Source: Lentinus brumalis (lineage: Eukaryota; Basidiomycota; Agaricomycetes; Polyporales; Polyporaceae). From it: DNA of 64,000 bases. The first letter of the stretch is position 1. Each line of letters begins with the position of its first letter. Under the pieces are notes generated by a model. The model saw nothing but the letters and a program-made list of their open reading frames with translations, searched no databases and was not told the DNA's origin. The DNA lies in the NCBI GenBank assembly GCA_001792895.1, contig MARA01000012.1, positions 186,001 through 250,000 on the forward strand, read 5' to 3'. Made by a program: the position numbers and the translations under genes. Below are positions 24,861 through 37,439 of this stretch, in pieces.

Positions 24861-27800
24861 ATGAGCAGACGACAATCGCGTGTATCTATCGACGCTAGGC
24901 AGCACGACACCCTGCTGGAATTCGAGACTTGTGCGTATTCCCGTCGCCGGACTCCGTCCGTATCTCACGCTCATACATCCGTGCTCGACGCTCTTGCCCA
25001 CAGTCAAGAAGAAGTTTCTCCTCGCAAACAAGCATATTACGAAGTGCGTGTCGTGCGCTCGCCACATCGGCGGATGTCAGAGACTGACATGTGGCTGAGC
25101 CAGGCTGAACTCGACCCTGAGCGCACGGATAGAAGAACTCAATGCGCAGATCTCTACACTCTATGTCGAGAACCTTCGCCTCAGAGCCTCCGAGATTGCG
25201 CTCACCTCACAGTTGAAGAAGGAGAGGGAGAAGTCCAGGAAGGTTCTGGCCGATGCAGAGTCCGCGGTAAGCATCCATCTTCGCTCTCGTGTTCAAATCT
25301 CCTCCACTTCCCTCTGCTGTTTCCATCTCCATTTCGGCCTCACGTTATCTTTGGCGGTTCTCCGGGTCCGCTGTAAGGCGATCACTATGACCCATACTGT
25401 TCGTGCTCGTATGCGCTTCTTCTAAAGCTGCCTTCAGCATATGTCCCGTATCCACAGGCTTCCCAGTTGTCTCCCATCGCGCAGCGCGCTTGGAAGCCTT
25501 GTGAACCTGCACTTGAAGTGTCAGGACACCGGGGCCATGTGGACCTCTCTTCGTGGAGAATCAGGCGCAGTATACGTTCAGCCTATGTAAGGTCCATTGG
25601 ATGTCTACAAGACGTCACGATTGCTCGGTTCGCAGAGCTCACCATTGGTCCGGGGTCGAGAGTGGAATTGGGACTCCTCCGGACGACCGGGCTTTCATGA
25701 GCACGCTCTCGCATCACTTCCAAGTTCCAAATTCCTTCAGAGCTGTGCGGCAAGATCCCGCTTCTCTTGGGCTCCCTGAGCGGGTATTCAGATGCATCCG
25801 AGTAGAGTTGGCACCTTTCTTAACGAGTATCACACTCACAGAGATGTGTCTTCATCCTTCGGACATGGCCCGACTTGGTGAACCTGCCCTCGCATGCGTA
25901 TTTATAGAGCCTTTCCGTGCCCTGAGGTGAGGGTGCTGGGACACGGCGAAGCTCATGCCCACTTTCGTCGCATATAATCGCTGAGCGAGCGCGGGGCGAG
26001 ACGTTCCACAGCTCTGACCTTCTCCCGACCCTGGTCGCCAGCCAGAACAGTGGAAACTCCGCGCGCGGGACTCTCACTTCTACTCTTGCCCTTGTGGTGA
26101 ATACTTCACGATTTTAGTGCGACATTGCAACAGCCTAGACCCCTCCCCCTTCCTCCTGCTTGTGGCACCTCTTTGCGAGTGGCTAGAATGTCCGCGGTGG
26201 CTACTGAGATATCGGCTTCAGGCCCAAGTTCATCCCTATCAGCCTGACAGCTAACCGCTTGTACGCTCGGTGGTCATGGCATCCATGGCAAGGGTTTCGT
26301 CGGGCTTGAGCCAGTACCGGTTTCATGTGGTAGAATGGCAGGCTGAGCACTAGTCATGCGTGGGTCACCGTGACATGGAGAGATCGACCACAGGGAGCCC
26401 GCCATGGCGTCATGTATGATCAGAGGCGGGTTCCGGCGGTTGCCTACCTTGGATGTCACAGTAATCGCACTGCAGACACGCTTAGGTCTCTGGTGGAATC
26501 TCCATGCAGTGTGTTCCTAGCCATTCAGATGTTCTCGGTATGATCGCGCTTTCGTGCGCTGCTTCGCTCTTTTTCTCCAACTCTCGGAGCTTCCGAACCG
26601 TTTCGCATGGAAGCCCGTCCATTCTTGCTTCGGCTCTACCGGCTTGCTGCACGTTTTTGACTCCACGCATGCATCCAGACACACAACCTCATGAAGCAGC
26701 TTGGCTTCATCCGCAAATCATGCGGCATATCACATCGTTCCCCTAGTCCGGAATCCCACCCTCCATTACCACGCGCGAAGCGTCCCATTCCAGACCCTAA
26801 TGTATCACCACCTCCGAACCGCATCGCCCGTCCACCAACAATTCCCGTTCTCGTAGAAGACGATGAACCCAACATGTCCTCTCCCGAAGACGGCGACGAG
26901 CCAGAGCTGGAGTCGAGCCCGACCCCTCCCGCAAACGCAAGACGAAATCGCGAACCTCCAGCTCCGCTTCCAGCCGCCTTCCGGTCCCCTTATCCAAGCC
27001 ATCTGCCGGACCCGTTGAAGTTGTCCAGATTGACTTTGACGGCCAGCTGGGGAACTCCGGGAAGCGACGCCCCACACGACGGCAGAGCGGTCTCTTGACC
27101 AGCGTATCTATCACTGCGGTCACTGCTGACGGGCTCGGTCGCCCACCCAGTCCTGTTCCTAGCTCACCGGTGCGAATCGCGATGGAAGAAGACGAGTTGG
27201 CGGCTGCGGAGCCCGATGAGGATGAGGTCGAGGCGATCCTGCAAGCGGTAGCCAAGCGGGAGCGCAAGGCCAAGAGGGAGCAGGATGCCGAACGCATGCG
27301 CCAGGCTGACAGCGACGCCGCCGAGGCCTCTCGTCCACGCGAGCGCAAGAAGCATCGTGTCACGGAGGATTCGGCGGATGTTGTCGCAGGCAGCAAGTCG
27401 AGACTGAAGGACGTCACGAACTCGCAGGCGAGCCGATCTGCTCTGCCTCAGCTCGACACAACGTCAGGTACGTCCCTGCCAGCATAATTGCTGGCGGAGA
27501 GTTGTGTCTCATGTGTGTTTCTGTCATAGACCGCGAGCGTCGACGCTCTCCTGATGCCGACGAGCCGACCTCCGCCACCAGTCTGGCGAGCACGTCCACG
27601 AGAAACTTCCTGTCCACTCCTGCCACCACGCCGGCACCTTCCTCGAAGCCTGCATCCCACTTGCCCACGCCGCGCTCGTCGAGTCCTGTTGCGCCGCCAC
27701 CTCAGACCGATCCGGAGTCTGCTCTCGGCGGACGCGAGCGTCGCGTGCGCAAGAGCGTCAACTACGCGGAGCCCAAGCTGAACACGTAAGTGCCCGATCT

Positions 27801-28191
27801 CCTCGTCGTCCGGAGCACGCTCACGAACGCCACGTCTGTCTGCAGGAAGATGCGCAAGCCCGACCCCCCGCCAGGCTCGAAGCGCGCTTCGCTGTCGGCA
27901 TCAGGGGCGCAGGATGATCCGTTGCCCATCTCTTCGCGATCGTCATCTTCCAACACCGCTGATGCAGACGCCGATCCCGTCTCCGCTGGGTCGATAAAGC
28001 GCAAGAAGTCCCGGACGTACACACCGCCGGACGACGAGGACGAGAGCGAAGGGACGCAGGCGGACGCCGAGTTCGGGAGTCTCCGCGCCGGGGCGTGGTC
28101 GAACGTCGAACCGCGACGACGCAGCGCGCATGGTTCCGGCACACGACGACTGGACGGTGACGACCTTCGACGTCACAGCATGGCCACATAG
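24861..28191 (+). CDS. sgo1: Shugoshin (centromeric cohesin protector)
   Basis: Exons 24861-24930, 25004-25043, 25104-25266, 26679-27467, 27530-27785 and 27846-28191. The N-terminal coiled coil includes FKKKFLLANKHITKLN and IEELNAQISTLYVENLRL, the conserved PP2A/B56-binding homodimer region. The basic C-terminal motif RRVRKSVNYAEPKLNTKMRK matches the shugoshin C-terminus that reads phosphorylated H2A. Between lies a disordered acidic/Ser/Pro region. Shugoshin protects cohesin at centromeres in meiosis and mitosis. Two oddities: intron 3 is 1412 bp, and the fourth exon needs one extra base near 26,930 (C run in ACCCCTCCCGC) to join the PELESSPTPP frame to the RKRKTKSR frame. Summed exons give 1664 nt, one short of 555 codons. 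An assembly indel is the likeliest cause. Confidence 0.9.
25267..26678 (+). other. Oversized intron of shugoshin (1412 bp)
   Basis: Starts GTAAGC and ends GCATCCAG. It is over twenty times the typical intron here. Spliced, AESA joins to THNLMKQLGFIRKS, as expected for shugoshin, so the intron boundaries look right. Inside, short frames occur (longest about 125 codons at 25,553-25,930), but no gene, terminal inverted repeats or tRNA was recognised. Either inserted DNA or unrecognised small exons. Confidence 0.6.
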
Positions 28192-28954
28192 CCCGTCGCT
28201 CTGCTGGTATCGGCGACTCCCGTCTTGACACGGCGGACTTTTGGGTGCGTCCCGGTCTGCGGCAACTCCCCTCTTGCGCTCGACCCTTCATGGCGCGGCG
28301 GTGCTGGCCACGGCGGATGTTGCGCCCATGGAGGACTTTATGATCATGGTGATGATATGATGACACACTTATGCAAAGATCCGCCTTCGCGAGACCTTCC
28401 GTCAGTCTGAACTACTTACAACTAGGGCGTCTGCGCACAACCCACTCCCGGTGCGTAGGCTATTAAGGCTATCGTTAATTTACAGCGGTCTCGTCTCGTC
28501 TCGTCCGAGCGCAGGCAGAACGAACGACTTGTGTATCATATGTATCCTAACTTCTATTCCTTATCCTTTATTCTCCTGAATATACTTCGGCTTGCTTGGG
28601 TTGTTGTTCTCATCGCTGTGACCTCATGTGTTCGCTCGACGTGCGTCTGAAGCTTTGAAGTCTCTCTATGCGGTAAAATATGGTTGCGAGGCGAATGTGA
28701 TCGTACAACTATCATCAGCTTGTTAGGCACCGGTGTAAGCGAGCTTGGGAGAGGAGCAGGCGCCCGGCGGTCAGTATGGAATTACGTCAGCATCAGGGAC
28801 AATAGGTAATCCGAGACAGTTGAACTTGGAAAAGCACTTGGTACAGGCGACTTTGGACGACGGATTCTCGTCGACGGCCACCACATCCTTTGCTTGACAG
28901 ATGCTATAGCTCTTGGATACTGCTGAACCCACGGATTATCACACTTGCCTCGCT
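28192..28954. other. Intergenic, nothing seen
   Basis: AT-richer 3' flank of shugoshin, then the upstream region of the next gene; no repeats or RNA genes. Confidence 0.5.
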
Positions 28955-31035
28955 ATGACCGAGCCTTCGTCGTCATTAGTCGAGGAAAGCCTCAACGAAC
29001 GCATCGCGAGACAGCGTGCGGCTGTCCTCTCTTTCCCCTACGAGCTATGTCCGGCATCACGACCATCTTCTCCAACGTCGGAGGAGCGTATCCTGGACTT
29101 GAAGACGCGTATCGCGACGGCAGTCAATACTGCCGGGGGAGACCCCACGAACCCGAAGTGGGGTTTCGTCTCACGGATGGTCCAACTTGGTTGTACGAGT
29201 CGCAAGTACGTCGGTGTGGTCCCGGCCATTAGGACAGGGGATGGGCGCGAGGTCACTTTGAAGAACTTCAAGTGGGAATTGCCCGAGACGGAGGAGGGTT
29301 GGGCAGCGTACGAGCAGAGGTGGGAGGCAGCCGTGGCTGAGGAGAAGAGGAAGAGCGAAGCCAAGGTCGCAGCAAAGTCATCCCGGACGAGCAAGTACTT
29401 CAAGGCTGCTACCGCAGAGGAGCCAGTTGTCGTGCCGCGTCTCCGGGCTTCGAGCAGCAAGGCCGAGGTGATACGAGAGAAGGTCGAACGCTGGCAGGCT
29501 CAGGTGGCTACTGTACCACCCGCTGCTCCGGATGCGCCAATGTCACAAGACCCGACAAGCTCACCACCAGCACCGAAAGTTGACAAGGGCAAGGCGAAGG
29601 ATCGCCCCCCGCAGGGCGAGAAGCTGCAAGCCTCTCTCGGGTTCCCCGTTGTGAAACGACCCAGCGTCACGTCTGCGAAAGGAGGTAGCGGCGGGCCCTC
29701 GAAACCGAGGATATCTCCGGCAGCTCGCGTTCCTACTCCTCCTGATGACATCCCTTCTCCGGATGTACCTGAAGACCCCGAGTCCACAGAGCGGCCTTCG
29801 GTTCCCGAACCCCTCCTGTTCCTAAGATCACAGACCTTCCTGAGATGGTGCGTGTGGCTCCATTTCTTAGAGCGTATCATCATTAATATATCGTGCAGTC
29901 GTTCCTTCCGCCGTCATTCCCATCTCAGTTGCGGACCTCCACACCACCCCTAAACGATCGCCGTCAGAAACCACCACCAATAGCTCCATGTTCTCCCCCT
30001 CCATCTTCCCCGTCACGGGTCTCGGTGCAATCATTCGACCCATCCCGACCTCAGCGTCACGCCCTGCCGCAGCAGTCCTCGAGCCTGCCCGCCGTCTCGC
30101 CCGTGCGCAGACCAGCGAAACGTGTCCGCACGACAAATTCGAGCCCCAAGGATATTCTCATGGGTACTCCGCAGTCTCGTTCGCCGCGTCTGAAGAGTCC
30201 TTTGAGCAAGAAAGCGCGTGTTGATGCACCTGCCGTTCCGGAACAGGACCCGGCCTCGAGCGGTCCTGTGCATGTACCGCCCTCGACGCCCCCTCCGTCG
30301 TCTCCACCCGCGCGTCCCGTTACGCCCGTGTCCAGGGGCAAAGGCTTGGGTAATGCGAAGGGCCTTCCGGTGCCCAGCACCCCGGATCCGCATCCTCTGC
30401 CCACTCTAACGGAGCTCCTAGCGTCTTCACGGCGCTCCAGGATGCGTCCACGCCCTCCGTCACGGAAGAGCACCCCTCGAAATAGGGCGGGTTCGCGTGC
30501 CTCCGATAGGGTTTCGGAGCACGAGCTGGAACTTCCCGCGATGGCCGAGGACGCAGACGAGGACGAGCGCAGTGCTCGGGAGCATACACCCGAACCGTCT
30601 CCCTCGAAAACCTACTTCTCATCGCCAGCCTCGGGCTCGTCGGATTCACCGGGCTCGGTCGCACAGCGCGCACTGTCTCCAGTGTCTCCCTTGTTCACCC
30701 AGCACCCGAGCGCGTTCATGCCAAAGTTCGTGTCTACGCAGCAGCCGAGCGGACATGACGACCCGTTCGCTGGCGGGTTCGCGCACACTCAGGGCAGTAT
30801 GATGCGCGGGAGTAGCGGATTCTTCGCGATGGGCTACAGCTCACAGTTCGACGTCGAGGGTCATGTCGAGCAGGTGAGCGAGCTGCTCGAGAGGGACGTC
30901 GATTTCAATGGTTGGATCCGTGACCTAGGCGACAATGAAGGTGAGGGCGGCGATGGCGAAGATCACGATGTCGACATGCCAGCGGCCACGTCTCAGAGCC
31001 AGGAGAATGGTGCGATTGGCGTCGGGGGATACTAG
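28955..31035 (+). CDS. Low-complexity hypothetical protein, probably nuclear
   Basis: Two exons (28955-29847 and 29899-31035) with a 51-bp intron (GTGCGT...GTGCAG). The first 130 residues hold a compact part (LNERIARQRAAVLSFPYELC, WGFVSRMVQLG). The remainder, about 540 residues, is Ser/Pro/Arg-rich with short basic clusters (RRPAKRVR, KKARV) that could be nuclear signals. A conserved-looking end reads FDVEGHVEQVSELLERDVDF. The frame before the intron must shift by one base between 29,773 and 29,845 (ERPSVPEP frame to TPPVPKITDLPEM frame). Summed exons are 2030 nt, one base short of 677 codons. A missing base in a C-rich run or an unseen extra intron would explain it. Family not recognised. 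Confidence 0.7.
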
Positions 31036-34000
31036 AAGCGCAGCAGCAAGAGCGGCCACCGTGCGTTACACTATTGAATCGGACGCTGTGCTTACAGAGG
31101 TTTCTTGCATAATCTAGCTTATGTTGTATGAGGTGTCAGGACGGCGTTGAAACACTATACCATCTCGTTTGCTTACCATAATTTGGACGGAGATACGGGC
31201 CTCTTGCGGCGGTCCGACCTCGCTCTGCTCAAGAACCATGTCCGGGAACATCCACCGCCGCTCATATCGTCATACTTTAGATGCTCATCGGGGCTAGGGG
31301 CAGCTACTTTCCCCGCCACTCTATCCTTGGAACTTCGAATACCGAGGCACTCATGCTGTGCATCGGTACGCCCACAAACCACTTGTGATACATCATGCTA
31401 AATTGCTCCCACAGAGTTCTCCGAACGCACGATGGCTTGAAAGTGAAGTCGTCCATCGCCGACCTAGGGTGACACATGAAACAGCATGTCACCGCTGAGG
31501 AGATAGCATCCGTTACGTTGTGGTGAGTCAGTATGGTTATTTTGATTCCGTCGAGCTTGGTTAACAGACGCAGGATGGCGAACCTCTCGCCACCTACCGC
31601 GCAGCATGTTCCAGATATGGCTCGCCGACGAGCCCTAGGTCGGCCTGCGGCATCAACGCCACTCCGACAAGTCTGGTACCGCGGTGTCAGTCTCCCGGTG
31701 CATACACGTATGCCTGAGGGGCGCAAGCCATGTGCCCTCCGCGGTGTCCCAGGGTCAAGTCGAGCGCACCCACATGTGGCTTAAGCTTTGATTTTGATAA
31801 TAAGTCAATCTGCAGCGGTCCCGCCGGCACCTCCCAACACGCACCCCGCCCCCGCAGTTGCGTACGCATCTCAGCGTGCGGGCTCACCCATATTCCGGTC
31901 GGTCGGTCGGTCGGGAACTGGAGTCAACTAGCAATAATTTTTGCAGAGTACTCGAGTGCAGGCTGGCTTTCCCGATGTCGTGGTTGAGGCTATTACAAAC
32001 CGGGCTGCGCGCAAACCTCCGCCTCGAATCGGCTTTTAGCTTGCTAGCCGGAGAAGCCCGGTCGTGACGCTCTTCTGAGATTTGCGTCCGATGTCATGGG
32101 CGCAGCTCTCCCTATTGGGCCTGTGTGTGCTCAGGGAGGAACGGTACGTGCCGGAGAGTGTCAGTGCGGGTTGTAACCCCCTGATTTTGATAGCTATGCT
32201 GCTGCCACGTGCGGCATGTAATTCCTACAGGCTAGATGTTCTACATCATTGTCGCGATGACCTCCTCCGATGTTATGGAGTATAATCCTTGCCCCTGTGA
32301 TTGCCTGTGTGCGCGACCTGCACAATTGCGGAGCACGCTGCGCAAGCTGGGGACCTCGGGCTGCCGTCTCAAACGCCCGTATGAAGTTCCCTGGATTGCA
32401 GAGCCAAACAGCGATATGATGAGCGTAGTCGTGCGCCTGCTACGGAAACGTAGTGCTTACGGACAGAATATTGAGTCATGCTCCGGAAACACCGCGCGAG
32501 GTCTCGCCAGTAGTAATCTGCAGGGCTCGCAAGACGCTGCCGAACCCATCGCCTGATACGCTCGGCCTGTTGAGTACATATTTCCAGCCCTACAACGATG
32601 ATCAAACGTAGTCTAGATAGGATATTTGCACGGGAAGGCTTGCGACCTCACTGGATAATAATGAGCGGAGCATCCTGCTACCACACTAACCTGCATCGCT
32701 GCGGGCGGTGCCGTCGACGATGCCACTACGCTCGATCTGATCGATGGAGCAACATGTAGACAGGTCAACCATCGAAGCGTGCCTTGCGCAGTAGCAGACG
32801 GGCAAATGCTTGACATGAATGATCCAAGCATGGACGTGTCTATGCTCCAGACGTAATCGGTGCCGGTGAGTCTTCGAGGGCATATAGCGCCGAACGACAG
32901 CGGAACTTGTAGGATACCTCAACCAAAAGTTACTCGTTTCCTTGGCTTTGCGCTATCATCCGGAAGCCTCCCTCCGGGCTCTGTCCGAGTGGCGTCTGCA
33001 GGTTGCGTCTGACGGCTTGGACCGGGAGGCATGTGGGCCTTCTTGCGCTCTTTGGCCTTCTCCCTTTTGGCCCGTGCTGCTTGCGCAGCAACTGCGGCCT
33101 TTGCGCGCTCCTGCCAGTGGATACGGTGAACATCACGCCAGTTGAGCGGCCTCTCTGCGTATGGGGTATCAAACGCCTACCAGCCTTTCTCTTGATTTCG
33201 ATGCAGTTGGGCGCTGATGGCCTAAATTCGCCCCGGCGGATGCCTGTCCGACACAATCATGAGCCGCTACTGCTGAGGCCGGCATACATGCACGCCCACC
33301 TTCGAGTGGTGCATCTTGATCTTCGTCTGGGCCTTTTCTTCCGCGATGTCGGAAACGCTTCGCGCCAGGTCTATGGCAGCATCCTATCAGGGGAACCGTG
33401 TGCGTCAGGTGTATCTTCGAGAACACTGGGTAAGGCTCGCCCAACCTTGTCGTTCACAAACACTTTCTTTTTGCCTTGCCTGGCCATTCGCAGGGTCGAT
33501 CAGAGCAGTGCTGCTACGTGCCTCAGATAGCAGGACCGGGTAAGGACATCGTTGTCCTCTCGAAGTCGGAGCAGCGCAGCGGGAAAGTAAACCTGTGTGT
33601 GGCTGTACCCGTTTCTCCCACGATCCACGTGGGCAATGCCTCCGGACATGGGCAGGCGCCCGGGCTGTTTCTCTGCTACGCCGACCTCTGTGCGCGGAGT
33701 TACCTCACGCCAGTGCTCCCAAGCTTATCCCATACACACAAATCTCCGGGCTCTTCATATTTGTTGACTAAATAGTGTCCGTGCGTTGCCGCCGCGGTCG
33801 GTTGGTAAGTGAAACAGCGGGTCCGACTCCGCATGGTCTCACTTCATCGAGAGCAGAAGTACCAGACTCATACCGTGCGCGGATTAACAAGATTTGATCG
33901 GAACACGGATGTGTTGACTTGTCCTCGCGAAACGCACGCCGAAATGCTCCTCTGACGGGGGTCTTCCAGTGCTAAATGGGGCGCCGACAGCGGCGGAATA

Positions 34001-34342
34001 CTATGGCCACCGTCGGTGCTGGTCTGACTTCCCCATGCGCAGACCCCTGTTGGCACCCACCATCATCAGATTTTGCATCAACTCTACATCTCTGCGAATG
34101 TGTGCGAGTGTGGAGGGGCTCCCGGAACTCGCACCACCGAACATACTGATGAACATTATGCCATTCGACCCTCTTCGCTGAACGCCTCCGTGTGACCAGT
34201 GCCGATACTTCCTATGAAGCCTGTGGCGTCTTCATGATGTATAAAGACAGAGGGTCACCCGGTGGACCTACAAACCCACCCCCTCAGCGATTCAAAGCTC
34301 TCACCTCGCAACACATCTCCCTCCTCGTACACAATCTCGACA
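31036..34342. other. Large gene-poor stretch (3.3 kb)
   Basis: Only short frames. There is a GGTC tetranucleotide run near 31,898-31,915. At 32,930-33,480 the minus strand carries a coding-like but interrupted stretch (peptide fragments ERPLNWRDVHRIHWQERAK and ARAKREKAKERKK), which may be the relic of an old gene or element. No intact gene. Confidence 0.45.
34240..34246 (+). promoter_or_regulatory. TATA box of the small Cys-rich gene
   Basis: TATAAAG about 100 bp before the ATG at 34,343. Confidence 0.5.
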
Positions 34343-34848
34343 ATGTGCTACCTTCGCCAGTGGGTCCCATTCGTTCAGTTGTATATTCGTCGTGTTTTCA
34401 CCGTCATCCTCCAGAGTCTGCTATGTCTATGAGAGCTGCGGCCATGTGTACCCTATGGTGAGCGACCTGCGCATCGCTTATGTTCCTTGGCTGACGGCTC
34501 CGTAGCCCGACCAACAGGTACACACTCCATGCCGAATGTCTGGGTATACTCGACTGAGTTTTCTTTTGCGCAGATTTCGTGCGACAGCCCACGCTGCAAG
34601 TTCAGCCCGATGCATCCGAAGAGCTGTCACGGTGCGAGCTGCAAGCAGACGTGCAAGCAGTAGTGAGTCTCCTTCCTAATTGAACTTCGAACTTCTGTTG
34701 ATCCCGATTCTTCGAACCAGCCGCGGACACCCGCAGCAATATTGTGAGTATCATGGATCGAGATGCCCGCACTTCCTCTGAACTTTACTTTCTTCTGTCA
34801 GCTCCCCAGATCGCTGGCTTCTGCCCGGGCTGCGCAAAGTCCCACTGA
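34343..34848 (+). CDS. Small cysteine-rich intracellular-type protein
   Basis: The 3' exons are well supported: a 12-nt exon 34506-34517 (PDQQ), 34574-34662, 34721-34743 and 34802-34848. They read in frame to a TGA at 34,846-34,848. The upstream exon ending at 34,457 (ESCGHVYPM) begins after an acceptor near 34,420, and the start exon from ATG 34,343 (MCYLRQWVPF) is less certain. Cys/His pairs: CDSPRCKFSPMHPKSC, CKQTCKQY, then PQIAGFCPGC. Pairs of CxxC/CxnC suggest zinc binding, but this is inference. No signal peptide. I recall similar short Cys-rich proteins as common uncharacterised genes in agaricomycetes; function unknown. Confidence 0.6.
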
Positions 34849-36093
34849 GCTGGACTTGTGACTTACTAGAATATCATCACGCCCTCAAGGACGTTTCTTG
34901 ACTTGTACAACGACAAGATAATACTGTACCAGTCTCATAATCGCATCATCATTTTACCAAGTTGCGCAGACAGAGATGTCGGCATATGCCATCCTCCCGC
35001 AGTCATTCGAAATCCATTGGCGGCTGAAAGAGCAACTGCGATGAACGTCCTATAGGACAGTACCTCTTCCTTCGGACGAAGTCTGCCGTCTGTCAACGAA
35101 GACATCCAAGTACGCCCGCGACTGTCCGAGACGGCCGCGATTGCTTACCGCTCACGTCGAAGTTGCTGTGGTCAGGTATTCGTAGGTCCGAAAAATACCC
35201 TCCTCAATGTGCATCTCCCTCCTATGATGACCGTAATGACCGAGTCTGACCCCTATAGCAATGATTCACATCAAGCTGTCCGCCACCCACGGCGTTCTAT
35301 GACCTCCTCCTCGATCGAGGAAGGGCGTCCTCTGGTGATCTCGGAGGAAGCGGATTATCTGAACCCCTGCGCTTCCCGGCCTTGAGGGCGGTGCCGATCT
35401 CGAAATCAAGAAGCCTGTCTGGCTTCACGAACCTGTGCATAATCTGGCTTGGGAAGCACATATCCTCCTGGCGATCACCATACTACCCGCCCGGTAGCGG
35501 CTCTCGACCTCTGACATGACAATACCCCTCGTGGGCTCGCTCCGTCTGGCAAATGCGGCTTGCCTTGTATCCAGCCGCATAGGCTCAACATTGCTTCTGG
35601 AGGCCTTCTCACCTGCTTCGGACAGGGCATGCACAGTGACGCACTGTGTCTGGTCATCGGAATGCTGCACCGCCTCGCTGCAGACTGCACAGAGGCACCG
35701 CACACGGACTCGTCGGTCAGACCGCCTCACGCAACTGACGTCAGAATGCGAAGGGTCGTCTTCCCTTCACCTTCCGCTTCATGACTCATGGGGGGCGTCG
35801 GGTCGCCCTGTCAGCGTGTGCCCGAACTGTAGAGACGAGGGCTCACTTACGGTCCCACCGGCGCCCCCGCCCGGACTAAATCTGATTGAGCGGTCGCAAC
35901 GTCCCTGCGCGCCCGCCTGCAGACGTCCAAGAGCGCGAGATTCAGCCTGAAAAGCGCATCGTTTGAGCGCAACTCACTGCGTTAAGGGTGTCGTCACCGT
36001 ATCCCTGCAGGACATCACACCCTCCGAACCGTCCGTCGGCGTCAATCCAGGCACATCTCAAAGGTTCGCGGTTAACGGAGCAAATGACCAGGT
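34849..36093. other. Intergenic, no supported gene
   Basis: Short frames on both strands between 35,400 and 35,950 show no spliceable structure or motif. Confidence 0.45.
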
Positions 36094-37112
36094 CTACAGG
36101 GCGGTCGTAAACAGCATCTTGTGCTGCCACGCCACGAGCCCGATGATCACTGCATCTAGGCACTTCCTGGCTTCGGGGTAGAAGATCAGAGCCGCTGGGA
36201 AGACGGTCTGCAGTTCTCCTCCTGCGATCTGCTTCCCGGCTGCGCGCGACCAGACGACTTTGCTCCGCTTGCCGGACGTCTTGTCCACGGCGAACATCTG
36301 TAAGCATGATCGTCCGCCTTAGAATGGATGGATTATGGCCACGATGGGGAGGACTTACCGCGGGCATGGTCGTATCGTCGATGCTAAGCTCGTATCGCGC
36401 GTCTGGCATGGACAGGGTGATACTGTGCAATGCCCGATGATAGGTCAGCGCTCGCCTCGTCGTTGGTTAGTTAGGAGGTGGAGAGAGGCATCACTCACGA
36501 GTGCTTCTCCATTCTCAGACCATCCTTCACGTACGCCGGCGCACCCTTCCCGTAGATGACCATCAGCATCTCCTGGTCACGCGGAACGTCGCCCGTGAGC
36601 GATCTGTCCTTCCCTTCCTCCATCCGCCCCTTCGCATCTTCTCCCTGGACCAGTGTCTTCTCGCCGAAGATGCAAGCACGGTTAGGGGACCCCGCTTTGT
36701 CTCCTATCGCAACGTCCGAGCTGGAGTTCTTCTCGCAGCCGACGTAAGGAGTCGGCGAAAGTCCTCGGAACAGGGTCATGACGCCCTGCGTGAGAGACCG
36801 AGCAGAACGGGAAGAGCGTGCATTCCGCAACCTGGATACGTGTGCGGTTGATACAGTGGCAAGGAGGGTATCTTGGTCGAACGCTTCGCTGGCGGTCCCA
36901 GCTGTTCCTTTCGCGATCCGGGTCTGGGACCCTGCAGCATCTGTGAAGAGCGTGTAGTACACCTTGCGGGTGTAGGCGGACGCGACCACAGTTCTGTGCG
37001 GATGCGCTGCGTCATCGAGAAAGACCAATACGTCGCCCATTTTAACCTCGAGATCGTCGTCATTGGTCGGCAAGAGAATCAGAGAGTTCTGTTTATGCAT
37101 ATCGGTCTGCAT
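36094..37112 (-). CDS. Hypothetical protein, three exons
   Basis: Exons 37112-36499, 36422-36359 and 36297-36094 (introns 76 and 61 bp), 882 nt, 293 residues, frame kept. N-terminal part: a globular-looking MGDVLVFLDDAAHPHRTVV and KVYYTLFTDAAGS, then a Ser/Arg-rich linker. The C-terminal half reads ITLSMPDARYELSIDD, KVVWSRAAGKQI and ARKCLDAVIIGLVAWQHKM. The order (beta strands, W-rich strand, closing LD-x-V-I helix) is reminiscent of DUF6593-like proteins such as the one at 11.6 kb, but similarity is too weak to assign. ATG at 37,112 is followed by a second in-frame ATG four codons later. Confidence 0.6.
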
Positions 37113-37439
37113 CACAGAAGCATAGAGACGTACGAGTGGAGAGGGAGAGAGATGTTCAGGCCCAAGAAGCCTGGGCATGATATCCGGCTGTGCACAGCCT
37201 GACTGCGCAGTCAAGGCATGTACTAGAGTTCTGTCAGTACATGTGTGCCTGTCAATGATCAACTCAAGGACATCAGAGAAGCGCCAATTACTCACATATC
37301 TCACTTCGTGTTTGCCTCCAGCCAGATCTTGTAAAATCGTCACAACTCAGGATGACCGTGCATAATTTTGGTATTGAACGCCACAGTTGCACAGTGCCCT
37401 ATGCCGTCAAGGCCGGAACAGCCAGCTAGACGCATTACC
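37113..37439. other. Spacer, nothing seen
   Basis: Upstream region of the minus-strand gene at 36.1-37.1 kb and the decayed 3' edge of the inverted copy. Confidence 0.4.

Noticed and set aside
26797..27417. 206-codon minus-strand frame within shugoshin
   Set aside because: Shadow of the shugoshin middle exon; no motif.
32930..33480. Interrupted minus-strand coding-like stretch
   Set aside because: No recognisable transposase or reverse transcriptase motif and frames are broken; mentioned only as a possible relic.
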